Origin: CAYNKA01 sp964397655
Lineage (GTDB): Bacteria; Spirochaetota; Spirochaetia; DTKZ01
Length of the DNA stretch: 64,000 bases
Direction: 5' to 3'
Assembly: GCA_964397655.1 (NCBI GenBank)
Contig: CAYNKA010000016.1
Location: 1-64,000, forward strand
Of this stretch, positions 16,699 through 25,408 are shown in pieces. The translations under genes were made by a program, and so were the position numbers. Within the stretch, counting starts at the first letter, position 1; every line of letters starts with the position of its first letter. The notes beneath the pieces were generated by a model. The model made no database searches and was not told the DNA's origin. It worked only from the letters and a program-made list of their open reading frames with translations.

Positions 16699-18630
16699 GT
16701 GGCATACGCAGAAGCGATCTTCATCAACGCGGCCATCTACATCATAGCCGCCATGGGACTCGCGGTCTTCACCGGTTACACGGGGCTCTTCAGTCTCGGG
16801 CACGCGGCGTTCATGGCGGTCGGCGCCTACGCCGCGTCCATCCTGACCTATTTCTTCAAATGGCCGCTGCTTCCCTCGCTCGCGGCCGGCGTCGTGCTCT
16901 CGGTGCTCACCAGCTTCGTGATCGGTTACCCGACGCTCCGGGCCCGCCTCAGGTCCGACTACTTCGCGATCGCGACCCTGGGCTTCGGCGAGGCGGTCAA
17001 GGTCATCCTGGAGAACTTCGACATGACCCAGGGGGCTCGCGGCCTGCCCGGCATCCAGAAGCTCGCGGACCCCGTCAACACCGCCCTGTTCATGATCCTC
17101 TCCGTCTGGCTCTGCCGCAACTTCCTCCGCAGCACCTACGGCAGGAAGATCATCGCGATCGGCCAGGACCACATAGCCGCGGAGATGATCGGCATCAAGC
17201 TCCTGCCGAACCAGCTCCTCTCGCTCGGGATCAGCGCCGGCTTCTCGGGCCTGGCCGGAGGTCTCCTCGCGCATTACACGACCTTCATCCAGCCCTCGAT
17301 CTTCAACATGGACCTCTCGAGCCTGATCACCGCGGGCGTCGTCTGCGGCGGCATGGGAAGCCTCACCGGCCCCTTCACCGCGATCACGCTCTTCGTCGTG
17401 ATACCCGAGCTCTTCCGCGGCCTCGCCCTGTGGCGCCTCGTGTTCTACGGCATGCTCCTCGTGGTCATCATCAACTGGAGGCCGAAGGGGCTCTTCGGCT
17501 ACGAGGAGCTCTCGGTACGCAACCTGCCCAAGCTCTTCGTCATCATGGGCCTGACCCTGGGCCTCACCGCGGCCACGGTCGTGTACAAGCTCCTCGTCCA
17601 GGCGGACGCCTACGAGATCGCGGCCTTCCTGGCGGCCGGCGCGACCGCGGTCGCGCTCACCCTGTTGTTCGGACTCCTCGGCCGGGGCCTTGCGCACGTC
17701 CTCGCTCCGGTCGTGCCGCGCCTGCGCGGGGCCTGGCAGGCGGCCTTCGCCCGGTTCGTGCGCAGGCTCGACCCCCTGCTCGCGCCGAAGAAGAAGGCCG
17801 GAGCGGGCTTCGCCGTCCCGGACCGCAGCCACGTCGAGGGTTTCTCAGGGCCCGTCCTCGCCGTCCGCGGCCTGCGCAAGAGTTTCGGCGGCGTCGTCGC
17901 GGTGGACGGCCTGGACCTCGAAGTGGCGCGGGGCGAGATCCTCGGCCTCATCGGTCCCAACGGCTCGGGCAAGACCACGGTTTTCAACCTCGTGAGCGGA
18001 GTCTATCCGATCGACGGGGGAGAGATTAGGCTGGGGAGCAAGGACATCACCGGCTCGGTTCCCACGGACATCGTCCTCGACGGGGTATCGCGCACCTTCC
18101 AGAACATACGGCTCTTCGGCAAGATGACGGTGCTCCAGAACGTGCAGACCGCACTCCACGACGCCGGCGGCTACGGGCTCGTCGAGGCCTTCCTCCGCTG
18201 GCCCTGGACCGTGTGGGAGGACGAGCGCCGACTCCGCGAAGAGTCCCTCAGGCTGCTCGAGGTCGTCGGCCTCGCGGACCGGGCGGACCGGGTGGCGGGA
18301 ACTCTCCCCTACGGCCTCCAGCGGAAGCTCGAGATCGCCAGAGCCCTCGCCCTGAGACCCGAGCTCCTCCTCCTGGACGAGCCGGCGGCGGGCATGAATC
18401 CCAAGGAGGCGGCCGAGCTCGTGGACCTCGTCCGCAGGATCCACGACGGGGGGAAGATTTCCATCGTCCTCATCGAGCACCACATGGACGTCGTCATGAA
18501 CCTCTGCAGGCGGATCGTCGTCCTCAACTTCGGCCGGAAGATCGCGGAAGGCACGCCCGAGAGCGTCCAGTCCGATCCCGCGGTGCTGAAGGCCTATCTC
18601 GGAGACAAGATAAATGCTGTTGTCGGTTGA
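16699..18630 (+). CDS. Fused branched-chain amino acid-type ABC permease LivM and ATPase LivG
   Basis: 643 residues in one frame. Residues 1-285 are LivM: AAMGLAVFTGYTGLFSLGHAAF (in parts, TGYTGLFSLGHAAF about 26-39), GARGLPGIQKLAD and GGMGSLTGPFTA. Two more hydrophobic stretches (about 280-335) and a basic linker precede LivG (about 385-643): Walker A GPNGSGKTTVFN, Q-loop RTFQNIRLF, signature-like LPYGLQRKLEIARAL, Walker B LLLLDEPAAGMN, and switch His in IEHHMDVV. The start is GTG 16699 with AGGAGGA upstream. In most organisms these are two genes. It overlaps livF by 17 nt. Confidence 0.92.
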   Translation: MAYAEAIFINAAIYIIAAMGLAVFTGYTGLFSLGHAAFMAVGAYAASILTYFFKWPLLPSLAAGVVLSVLTSFVIGYPTLRARLRSDYFAIATLGFGEAVKVILENFDMTQGARGLPGIQKLADPVNTALFMILSVWLCRNFLRSTYGRKIIAIGQDHIAAEMIGIKLLPNQLLSLGISAGFSGLAGGLLAHYTTFIQPSIFNMDLSSLITAGVVCGGMGSLTGPFTAITLFVVIPELFRGLALWRLVFYGMLLVVIINWRPKGLFGYEELSVRNLPKLFVIMGLTLGLTAATVVYKLLVQADAYEIAAFLAAGATAVALTLLFGLLGRGLAHVLAPVVPRLRGAWQAAFARFVRRLDPLLAPKKKAGAGFAVPDRSHVEGFSGPVLAVRGLRKSFGGVVAVDGLDLEVARGEILGLIGPNGSGKTTVFNLVSGVYPIDGGEIRLGSKDITGSVPTDIVLDGVSRTFQNIRLFGKMTVLQNVQTALHDAGGYGLVEAFLRWPWTVWEDERRLREESLRLLEVVGLADRADRVAGTLPYGLQRKLEIARALALRPELLLLDEPAAGMNPKEAAELVDLVRRIHDGGKISIVLIEHHMDVVMNLCRRIVVLNFGRKIAEGTPESVQSDPAVLKAYLGDKINAVVG

Positions 18631-19351
18631 AGGGCTGAACGTATACTACGGCGAGGCGATCCACGCCCTCAGGGACGTGAGCTTCGCCGTCGATGAAGGC
18701 GAGATCGTCTCGATCATCGGGGCCAACGGCGCCGGAAAATCGACGCTCATGTGGACCCTCGTGGGCCTCCTCAAGCCCCAGTCCGGGGCCGTCGTCATGA
18801 GGGGAAGGCAGATCAAGCCCGTGCCGCATCAGGCCGTTGCCTCGGGCATCTCGCTCGTGCCGGAGCGCCGGCGCCTCTTCCCGAACCTCACGGTGAGGGA
18901 GAACCTCGCTCTCGGGGCCTACCGCCGCAGGGACCGGGCCGGCCTGCTCGAGGACGAGGAAAGGGTCTTCGCCCTGTTCCCGGTCCTCAAGGAGCGGCTT
19001 CGCCAGTACGCCGGAACGCTCTCCGGCGGGCAGCAGCAGATGGTCGCCATCGCGCGGGCCCTCATGTCGCGGCCCAAGGTGCTCCTCCTCGACGAGCCCT
19101 CGCTCGGCCTCGCCCCGGTCCTCGTGGACCAGGTGTTCAAGGCGGTCCAGGACATCGCGGCCTCGGGGACCACGATCCTGCTCGTGGAGCAGAACGCCCT
19201 CGAGGCTCTCGAGATCGCGAACAGGGCCTACGTGCTCGAGGTCGGCAGGATCGTGCTCGAAGGCCCGGGCAGGAAGCTCCTCGACGATCCCGCGGTCCGC
19301 GCCGCCTACCTCGGCGTGAGCCAGCACACGGAAATCCTGCTCGAAAACTGA
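18614..19351 (+). CDS. livF: Branched-chain amino acid-type ABC transporter ATPase LivF
   Basis: 245-residue ATPase partnering the LivG half of the fusion. Walker A GANGAGKSTLMW (about 37-48), Q-loop VPERRRLFPNLTV, ABC signature LSGGQQQMVAIARALM (about 136), Walker B VLLLDEPSLGLAP, H-loop VEQNALEALEI. All nucleotide-binding residues are present. Its start lies within the 3' end of the LivM-LivG gene (17-nt overlap), so translation is coupled. Next gene after 16 nt is a pyridoxal-phosphate enzyme. Confidence 0.93.
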   Translation: MLLSVEGLNVYYGEAIHALRDVSFAVDEGEIVSIIGANGAGKSTLMWTLVGLLKPQSGAVVMRGRQIKPVPHQAVASGISLVPERRRLFPNLTVRENLALGAYRRRDRAGLLEDEERVFALFPVLKERLRQYAGTLSGGQQQMVAIARALMSRPKVLLLDEPSLGLAPVLVDQVFKAVQDIAASGTTILLVEQNALEALEIANRAYVLEVGRIVLEGPGRKLLDDPAVRAAYLGVSQHTEILLEN

Positions 19352-19367
19352 TCCTACGGAGGACATC

Positions 19368-20357
19368 ATGCTCACCGACAGACTTCCCCGCGTGAATCTC
19401 GGCTTTTTCCCGACGCCCGTCGAGGAGCTGCCCCGCCTTTCCAAGGCCCTGGGCGGCCCCCGCATCTTCGTGAAGCGCGACGACCAGACCGGTCTCGCGG
19501 GCGGCGGGAACAAGACCCGCAAGCTCGAGTTCAGCGTCGCCGAGGCCCTGAAGCGGGGCTGCGACACCCTGATAACCCTGGGCGGCGTCCAATCGAACCA
19601 CTGCCGTCAGACCGCCGCGGCCGCAGCGAAACTCGGCCTCCGGTGCGTCCTCGTCCTCCGGGGAACCCCGCCCGCGGAATGGAACGGAAACCTTCTTCTC
19701 GACCGCATCGTCGGCGCGGAGGTCGTCTTCTCCGGCGCGAGGACGAGGGAGGACGTAGCCGCGGAGGTCGTCGAGAGGGAGAAGTCCGCCGGGAGGAAGC
19801 CCTTCCTCATCCCCGTCGGCGCCTCGGACGAGTACGGCTCGGTCGGCTACGTCGCCGCGATCGAGGAGCTCGCCGGCCAGCTCCGGGCGACCGGCCTCGC
19901 GCCCGACCGAGTGGTGTTCGCGTCGAGCTCGTTCGGCACCCAGGCCGGAATGGTGGCGGGAGCGAAAGCGATCGGGTTCAAACCGCAGATCGCGGCGATC
20001 GCCATCGACAGTCCGAGCCGGGAACTCCGGGAAGGCGTCGCCGAGCTCGCGGCCAAGGTCGCCGCGCGCCTCGGCCTCGGCCTGAAGTTCTCCCCCGGCG
20101 AGATCGTGGGCTACGACGGCTACCTAGGAGGCGGCTACGCAGTCATGGGCGGGCCCGAGAAGGAGGCCATCGAGCTCGCGGGCGGGACCGAGGGGCTCCT
20201 CCTCGACCCGGTGTACACCGGCCGCGCCATGGCCGGTCTCGTCGACCTCGTCCGGAAGGGCGAGTTCCGAAAGGACGAGACGCTTCTATTCTGGCACACC
20301 GGCGGCTCGGCCGCGCTCTTCGCGTACGCGGAGGGTCTTATGGGAGGAAAGGCATGA
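19368..20357 (+). CDS. dcyD: D-cysteine desulfhydrase / ACC deaminase family PLP enzyme
   Basis: 329-residue fold-type II PLP enzyme. The PLP lysine is in AGGGNKTRKLEF (about residues 43-54), followed by LGGVQSNHCRQTAAAAAKLG, the family's substrate-side motif. FASSSFGTQAGMVAG gives a phosphate-binding-type Gly/Ser loop and FWHTGGSAALFAY the end. Members cleave D-cysteine to pyruvate, H2S and ammonia, or deaminate ACC or other D-amino acids. GGAGGAC precedes the ATG. It is inside the Liv operon and overlaps dapF (ATGA), so the transporter may import its substrate. Substrate specificity is inferred only to family level. Confidence 0.85.
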   Translation: MLTDRLPRVNLGFFPTPVEELPRLSKALGGPRIFVKRDDQTGLAGGGNKTRKLEFSVAEALKRGCDTLITLGGVQSNHCRQTAAAAAKLGLRCVLVLRGTPPAEWNGNLLLDRIVGAEVVFSGARTREDVAAEVVEREKSAGRKPFLIPVGASDEYGSVGYVAAIEELAGQLRATGLAPDRVVFASSSFGTQAGMVAGAKAIGFKPQIAAIAIDSPSRELREGVAELAAKVAARLGLGLKFSPGEIVGYDGYLGGGYAVMGGPEKEAIELAGGTEGLLLDPVYTGRAMAGLVDLVRKGEFRKDETLLFWHTGGSAALFAYAEGLMGGKA

Positions 20358-21190
20358 AATCCGTACCCTTCACGAAAATGTCCGGCCTCGGCAACGACTT
20401 CATCCTCGTGGACAACCGCTCGGGAATCCTCGACGAGTACGGCGCCCTGAAATTCGCGGAGAAAGTCTGCAGGGCCCGCTATTCCGTGGGCGGCGACGAG
20501 CTCATGCTCATCGAGAAGCCCTCCGCGGGCGGCGATTACACCATGAGGACCATCAACCCGGACGGGACCGAGGTGAAGATGTGCGGCAACGCTTCCCGCT
20601 GCGTCGCCCGCTACGCCTTCGTCCGCGGCATCGCCGGCAGGCACCAGATGATCGACACCCTGGGAGGCAAGGTGGAGGCCTTCGTCGAGGACGAAACGGT
20701 CCGCGTCGGACTCCAGGTCACCGCTGGCCCCGAGACCGGCATCGAGCTCGAGGTGGAAGGGAAGAAGTACGCCGCCCACACCGCGGAAATCTCGGGCGCT
20801 CCCCACGTCGTGGTTTACCTGGACGGCGCCTTCGAAGCTCGGGCGGACCTCATCCACCGGCTCGGGGCCGCGTTCCGCTATCATCCGTATTTTCCCAAGG
20901 GGACCAACGTCAACTTCATCGAGGTGAAGGACCGGCATTCCCTCCTGCAGCGGACCTACGAGCGGGGCATCGAGGGCGAGACCTTCGCCTGCGGCACGGG
21001 CGCTACCGCCGCCGCCGTGGTGAGCGGTCTCCTCGATCTCGCCGATTCCCCGGTGAAGGTCCGCGTCGTGGGAGGCGAACTCACGATAACCTTCGAGCGG
21101 TCGGGCTCCTCCTTCGACCGCGTCTTCCTGGGAGGCGGGGCGCGCTTCGTCGCGGAAGGCGTAATCCACCCCGAAGGCTGGGAGTACTGA
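20354..21190 (+). CDS. dapF: Diaminopimelate epimerase-family protein (DapF)
   Basis: 278-residue cofactor-independent epimerase. Opening FTKMSGLGNDFILVDNR is classic DapF; the two catalytic cysteines are in VKMCGNASRC (about 75) and FACGTGATAAAVV (about 215). It interconverts LL- and meso-diaminopimelate for lysine and peptidoglycan synthesis. Its coupling to a D-amino-acid-type PLP enzyme and a Liv transporter, not to lysine genes, suggests it may instead racemise an imported amino acid; this is inference. The ATG overlaps the dcyD stop. Full length, with no missing catalytic residue. Confidence 0.88.
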   Translation: MKSVPFTKMSGLGNDFILVDNRSGILDEYGALKFAEKVCRARYSVGGDELMLIEKPSAGGDYTMRTINPDGTEVKMCGNASRCVARYAFVRGIAGRHQMIDTLGGKVEAFVEDETVRVGLQVTAGPETGIELEVEGKKYAAHTAEISGAPHVVVYLDGAFEARADLIHRLGAAFRYHPYFPKGTNVNFIEVKDRHSLLQRTYERGIEGETFACGTGATAAAVVSGLLDLADSPVKVRVVGGELTITFERSGSSFDRVFLGGGARFVAEGVIHPEGWEY

Positions 21191-21250
21191 ACCGGTACGA
21201 AGCTGGAACTCTGGGACTCGCCTCTGTGGGTATAGGCTCAGGGCGGCTTT

Positions 21251-21277
21251 TTGAATCCGTCTGTTCGATGGTACAAT
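21251..21277 (+). promoter_or_regulatory. Promoter giving a probable leaderless recQ mRNA
   Basis: TTGAAT, 15-nt spacer, TACAAT ending 7 nt before the recQ ATG. Transcription would begin at or next to the A of the start codon, and no Shine-Dalgarno sequence is present. Confidence 0.55.
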
Positions 21278-21284
21278 CCCGGCC

Positions 21285-23171
21285 ATGAGCAGCCCCCGTG
21301 CGGTCCTGCGGGACGTTTTCGGCTTCACGGAATTCCGTCCGAACCAGGAGGAGATCGTCGAGGCGGTCCTCGCCGGTCGCGACGTCTTCGCCGCCATGCC
21401 CACGGGCGGCGGCAAGTCGATCTGCTACCAGCTTCCGGCCCTCCTGCTGCCGGGCCTCACCGTGGTGGTGAGCCCGCTCCTCGCCCTCATGAAGGACCAG
21501 GTGGACGCGGCCCGCGAGCTCGGCCTTCCGGCCGCCTTCCTGAACAGCGCCCTCGACGCCGAAGAGGCCCGCGAGGTGTACCGGGACCTCTTCGCCGGGA
21601 GGCTGAAGCTCCTCTACATCTCGCCCGAACGGTTCTCGCTCGAGGGCTTCGCCGAGAAGCTCTCCGGCTTCGACGTCGCCCTCTTCGCCGTGGACGAGGC
21701 CCACTGCCTCTCGGAATGGGGGCACGACTTCCGGCCCGACTACCTCGGGCTCGCCGCGATCCGCGACGTCTTTCCGCGGGCCCGTATCGCGGCCTTCACC
21801 GCGACCGCGACGACGAAGGTGCAGGAGGACATCATCGGCCTGCTTGCCCTGAAGGATCCCTTCGTCGTGCGGGCCTCATTCGACCGCAGGGAGCTTTTCT
21901 ACGAGGTCGCCCCGAAAGTCGATGTCCTGCGTCAAATCCTCGAGTTCGTCGAGGCGAGACCGGGCGAGGCCGGCATCGTGTACCGAACCTCGCGGGCCGA
22001 CGTCGAGAAGACCGCGGCCTTCCTCAAGGCGAAGGGGATTAAAGCCGTGCCCTACCACGCGGGACTTCCCCAGGCCAGGCGGGAGAAGCACCAGGACCTC
22101 TTCAACCGCGACAAGGCCGACGTCGTCGTCGCGACGATCGCCTTCGGCATGGGGATCGACAAGTCGAACATCCGCTTCGTCGTGCACGGCGACCTGCCGA
22201 AGAGCGTGGAGGGCTATTACCAGGAGACCGGCAGGGCAGGCCGGGACGGTCTCGATTCCCGGTGCCTCCTCCTCTTCGGGCGCGGCGACGTGGCCAGGCA
22301 GAGCTGGTTCATCGAACGGACGGAGGACGCCGAGGAGCGGGAGCGGGCCAGGAAGCGGCTCCGCCGCATGGCGGACTTCGCCTCGGTCAACGTCTGCAGG
22401 CGAAAGCAGCTCCTCGAGTACTTCGACGAGCCTCATCCGGGGAACTGCGGGGCCTGCGACGTCTGCACCGGCGTCGCCGAGGAGATCTCCGCGTCGGAGG
22501 AGGCGAGGATGCTCCTTTCCGCCGTAGCGAGGACGGGCGAGAGGTTCGGCCTTGTCCACGTCGTCGACGTCGTGACCGGCGCCGACACCGAGAAGGTGCG
22601 GCGTTTCGGCCACGACCGGCTCAGGACCTTCGGGGTGGGCGGGGACAGACCCAAGGGCTTCTGGCTCGGCCTCGCGGGAGACCTCATCGCCCAAGGCTGC
22701 CTGAGGCAGAACCCGGATCGGTACAACGCCCTCGAACTCACCGCTTCGGGCAGGGACGTGCTCTTCGGCAGGGAGGAATTCCGCGTCCTGAAGCGGGCCG
22801 AGCCGGGTTCGGCGAAAAAGAAACGCGGCGGGAGAAAAGGCCCAGGAAAAGAGGCCCGCGCCGATGCGAAGATCCGCGGCGGGGCGGAGACCGAGGGCGA
22901 TGCGGCCGCGAAGTCCGCCGCCGGACTCCGAAGGGCGGGGGCTGACGAAGGGCTCTTCGAGCGGCTCCGGCTCGTCAGGCTCGACATCGCCGGGGAGAAG
23001 AACCTCCCTCCCTACGTCGTCTTCTCGGACAAGACTCTCAGGGAGATGTGCCGCCTCCTCCCCGAGACCCGCGAGGAACTGCTCGAAGTGTCGGGCGTGG
23101 GGGAGCACAAGCTCGAGGCCTACGGAGGCCGCTTCCTCGCGGAGATCGGCCGCTGGCGGGACCGGCACTGA
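21285..23171 (+). CDS. recQ: ATP-dependent DNA helicase RecQ
   Basis: 3'-5' helicase in recombination and fork repair. Motif 0/I: FRPNQEEIVEAVL and MPTGGGKSICYQLPAL (about residues 17-55); DEAH box VDEAHCLSEWGHDFRPDY (about 144); motif VI QETGRAGRDG (about 320). The RQC zinc site shows C-R-R-K-Q..CGACDVC (about 370-395), followed by a winged helix, a low-complexity Lys/Arg/Gly/Ala linker (about 505-545) and a C-terminal HRDC domain (LRLVRLDIAGEKNLPPYVVF onward). At 628 residues it is full length. It stands alone after the Liv operon. Confidence 0.96.
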   Translation: MSSPRAVLRDVFGFTEFRPNQEEIVEAVLAGRDVFAAMPTGGGKSICYQLPALLLPGLTVVVSPLLALMKDQVDAARELGLPAAFLNSALDAEEAREVYRDLFAGRLKLLYISPERFSLEGFAEKLSGFDVALFAVDEAHCLSEWGHDFRPDYLGLAAIRDVFPRARIAAFTATATTKVQEDIIGLLALKDPFVVRASFDRRELFYEVAPKVDVLRQILEFVEARPGEAGIVYRTSRADVEKTAAFLKAKGIKAVPYHAGLPQARREKHQDLFNRDKADVVVATIAFGMGIDKSNIRFVVHGDLPKSVEGYYQETGRAGRDGLDSRCLLLFGRGDVARQSWFIERTEDAEERERARKRLRRMADFASVNVCRRKQLLEYFDEPHPGNCGACDVCTGVAEEISASEEARMLLSAVARTGERFGLVHVVDVVTGADTEKVRRFGHDRLRTFGVGGDRPKGFWLGLAGDLIAQGCLRQNPDRYNALELTASGRDVLFGREEFRVLKRAEPGSAKKKRGGRKGPGKEARADAKIRGGAETEGDAAAKSAAGLRRAGADEGLFERLRLVRLDIAGEKNLPPYVVFSDKTLREMCRLLPETREELLEVSGVGEHKLEAYGGRFLAEIGRWRDRH

Positions 23172-23373
23172 GGCCGAGCCGTATATGCCGTGCGGGTGCG
23201 ACCGGAATGCGGCGAAAATTCCGCCGTCGGACGGGAGACATTTTCCCGTTTACTGGTTACAGTGGACGACGGTGGTCGGAATGAATTTCGGTCCGGCCGC
23301 GCCCGGCGAGCTGCGGCCGCATCCCGGTGATCCCGCCGCGTTCTAATCTTGAACCGCAGAAAGGATGAAGGAT

Positions 23374-24519
23374 ATGAAAATCACGAAAGTCGAAGCCTTT
23401 CCCATCGCGTTTCCCCTCGAGGTCCCCGCACGGGACGCGACGGGGGTCTGGGACAGCTGGAACACCGTCATCGTGAAGATAACGGCGTCCGACGGGAATT
23501 CCGGCTACGGGGAAATAGGTCCCATTCACGGGGGCGGGATCCAGATCTTCAAGGCGATGGTGGACCACAAGCTGAAGGACCTCGTCCTGGGAGAGAATCC
23601 CTTCGACCGGGAACGGCTCTACGAGAAGATGCTCGGCCGAGGCACGGGTTCGTACGCCCTCGGGCAGAAGGGAGCGATCGTGACCGCCATCGCGGGCATC
23701 GACATCGCCCTCTGGGACCTCGCGGGGAAGATCCTGAAGACACCGGTGCATGCGCTCCTCGGGGGCTGCGTGTTCGACAGGATACCGGCCTACGCCTCCG
23801 GCTTTTTCGGAAAAGAAGGAAGGCCTCTCACCCCCGAGGAATGCGCGGAGGAGGCGAAGCGCTACGCCGACCTGGGCTTCAAGGGCGTCAAGATGAAGGT
23901 CGGCTTCGGCCGCGCCCGGGACCTCAGCAACCTGGAGGCGGTGCGCAGGGCCCTGGGCCCGGACCTGGGAATCATGGTGGACGCCAACCAGGGCTACTCG
24001 TACCACGGCGTCATGAAGATCGCCGAGGAACTCTCAGCCTTCGATCTCACCTTCCTCGAGGAGCCCCTCCCCATCCACGACCTGGACGGAATGGCCGCGC
24101 TCGTACGCACCATCTCGACCCCGATCGCCGCGGGCGAGAATTATTACACCCGCTACGAGTTCCGCGACGTCTTCGCGAAGCGGGCCGTCAACATAGCCCA
24201 GCCCGACATCATCCACGCGGGGGGAATCACGGAAACGAAGAAGATCGCCTGCATGGCCCTGGCGGACAACATCCCCATCGCGCCTCACATCCATGCAACG
24301 GTGGGAGTTCCCGCGAGCATCCATCTCCTCGCGTCGAGCACGAACGCCCTCGCAGCCGAGTACATCACTTCGGGCGGGTCCTACGACCTCAGGCGGGCCC
24401 TGTACGGCGACTGCTGCATGGTGGACAAGGACGGGTTCGTTCCGGTGCCGCAGGAGCCCGGCCTGGGGATGAGGATGAACGAAGCGGCTTTCGAGAAATA
24501 CTATCCGAAGGGAATGTGA
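23374..24519 (+). CDS. Mandelate racemase/muconate lactonizing enzyme-type enolase superfamily protein
   Basis: About 381 residues. Capping domain first, then the barrel with catalytic Lys-x-Lys in FKGVKMKVGFG (about 172), metal ligands Asp in GIMVDANQGY (about 200), Glu in TFLEEPLP and Glu in AAGENYYTRY, and a His in IAPHIHATVG, the base expected of the mandelate racemase group. Likely abstracts the alpha proton of a carboxylate (dehydratase or racemase of a sugar or amino acid). A start 9 nt upstream (ATG 23365) is possible, but ribosome-site spacing favours this one. It precedes the second Liv operon, which may import its substrate. Confidence 0.88.
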   Translation: MKITKVEAFPIAFPLEVPARDATGVWDSWNTVIVKITASDGNSGYGEIGPIHGGGIQIFKAMVDHKLKDLVLGENPFDRERLYEKMLGRGTGSYALGQKGAIVTAIAGIDIALWDLAGKILKTPVHALLGGCVFDRIPAYASGFFGKEGRPLTPEECAEEAKRYADLGFKGVKMKVGFGRARDLSNLEAVRRALGPDLGIMVDANQGYSYHGVMKIAEELSAFDLTFLEEPLPIHDLDGMAALVRTISTPIAAGENYYTRYEFRDVFAKRAVNIAQPDIIHAGGITETKKIACMALADNIPIAPHIHATVGVPASIHLLASSTNALAAEYITSGGSYDLRRALYGDCCMVDKDGFVPVPQEPGLGMRMNEAAFEKYYPKGM

Positions 24520-24593
24520 CCGGCGCGGAGGGCGCGGCAGTCGTCGCGTCCTTCGCCTGCAAGTTCGTCCGCGTGCCTGAAATTTTCGTCGCC

Positions 24594-24640
24594 TTGACAA
24601 GGGGTGCGAATAATTATACAAGTTAACGGTATAAATTCAA
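24594..24640 (+). promoter_or_regulatory. Promoter and candidate operator of the second Liv operon
   Basis: TTGACA at 24594 and TATACA at 24615 (15-nt spacer), with a second AT-rich TATAAA at 24630. The arms TTATAC and GTATAA (24614-24634) form an inverted repeat around GTTAAC. No Shine-Dalgarno sequence before the ATG at 24641, so the leader is very short or absent. Confidence 0.5.
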
Positions 24641-25408
24641 ATGGAAGTATTGACGCTTCGCGACGTAGATTTCCGTTACGGCGGGATTGCGGCCGTTTCC
24701 GGCTTTTCCATGCGGGTCGAGGAAGGCAGCATCACGAGTCTCATCGGCCCCAACGGCGCGGGAAAGACTACGATCTTCAACCTGATTTCCGGTTCCCTCA
24801 GGCCCGCGGCGGGGACAATTCTCTTCAAGGGAAAGCCCATCCACGGCCTTCCTTCCCATAGGATAGCCGCCCTCGGCGTCGGCCGCACGTTTCAGAACAT
24901 CCAGCTTTTCCGGCACCATTCGGTGCGGGAGCATATCGACGTCGCCCAATACCTCGGATGCGGAGCCTCGTTTCTTTCGGAAATCCTCGGCCTCGGTGCG
25001 TCCGTCGCCGACGGGATCCGCCGCGACGGGAAAACCCGAGAGGTTTTAGATTTCCTCGGCCTGACCGAGTTCGCCGACGTTCTCGCCGTGGACCTGCCCT
25101 ACGGGCTCCAGCGGCGGCTCGAATTCGGCCGCGCCCTCGCGATGGGGGCGAGCCTTCTCCTGCTCGACGAGCCCACCGCAGGCATGAACATAGGCGAGAC
25201 CGAGGAGATGACGAGGCTCATCAGGAAGGTGGCGGCCTCCGGCGTCACGGTCCTGCTCGTCGAGCACGACATGCGGGTGGTCATGAACATCTCCGACCGC
25301 GTGTGGGTGATGAACTACGGCAGCGTCCTGGCTTCGGGAACGCCGGAGGATGTGAGGCGGAACCGGGACGTGATCGCCGCCTACCTCGGCGAGGCGGAGG
25401 CGGTATGA
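24641..25408 (+). CDS. livG: Branched-chain amino acid-type ABC transporter ATPase LivG (second system)
   Basis: 255 residues. Walker A GPNGAGKTTIFNLISG (about 35-50), Q-loop RTFQNIQLFRHHSV, signature-like LPYGLQRRLEFGRALA, Walker B LLLLDEPTAGMN, H-loop VEHDMRVVMN. LivG-type by its YGLQRRLE signature and the C-terminal MNYGSVLASGTPEDV. First gene of an operon of LivG, LivF, binding protein, amidohydrolase, LivH and LivM. The next gene overlaps it by 4 nt. Unlike the first Liv system, here the ATPase is a separate protein. Confidence 0.93.
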   Translation: MEVLTLRDVDFRYGGIAAVSGFSMRVEEGSITSLIGPNGAGKTTIFNLISGSLRPAAGTILFKGKPIHGLPSHRIAALGVGRTFQNIQLFRHHSVREHIDVAQYLGCGASFLSEILGLGASVADGIRRDGKTREVLDFLGLTEFADVLAVDLPYGLQRRLEFGRALAMGASLLLLDEPTAGMNIGETEEMTRLIRKVAASGVTVLLVEHDMRVVMNISDRVWVMNYGSVLASGTPEDVRRNRDVIAAYLGEAEAV

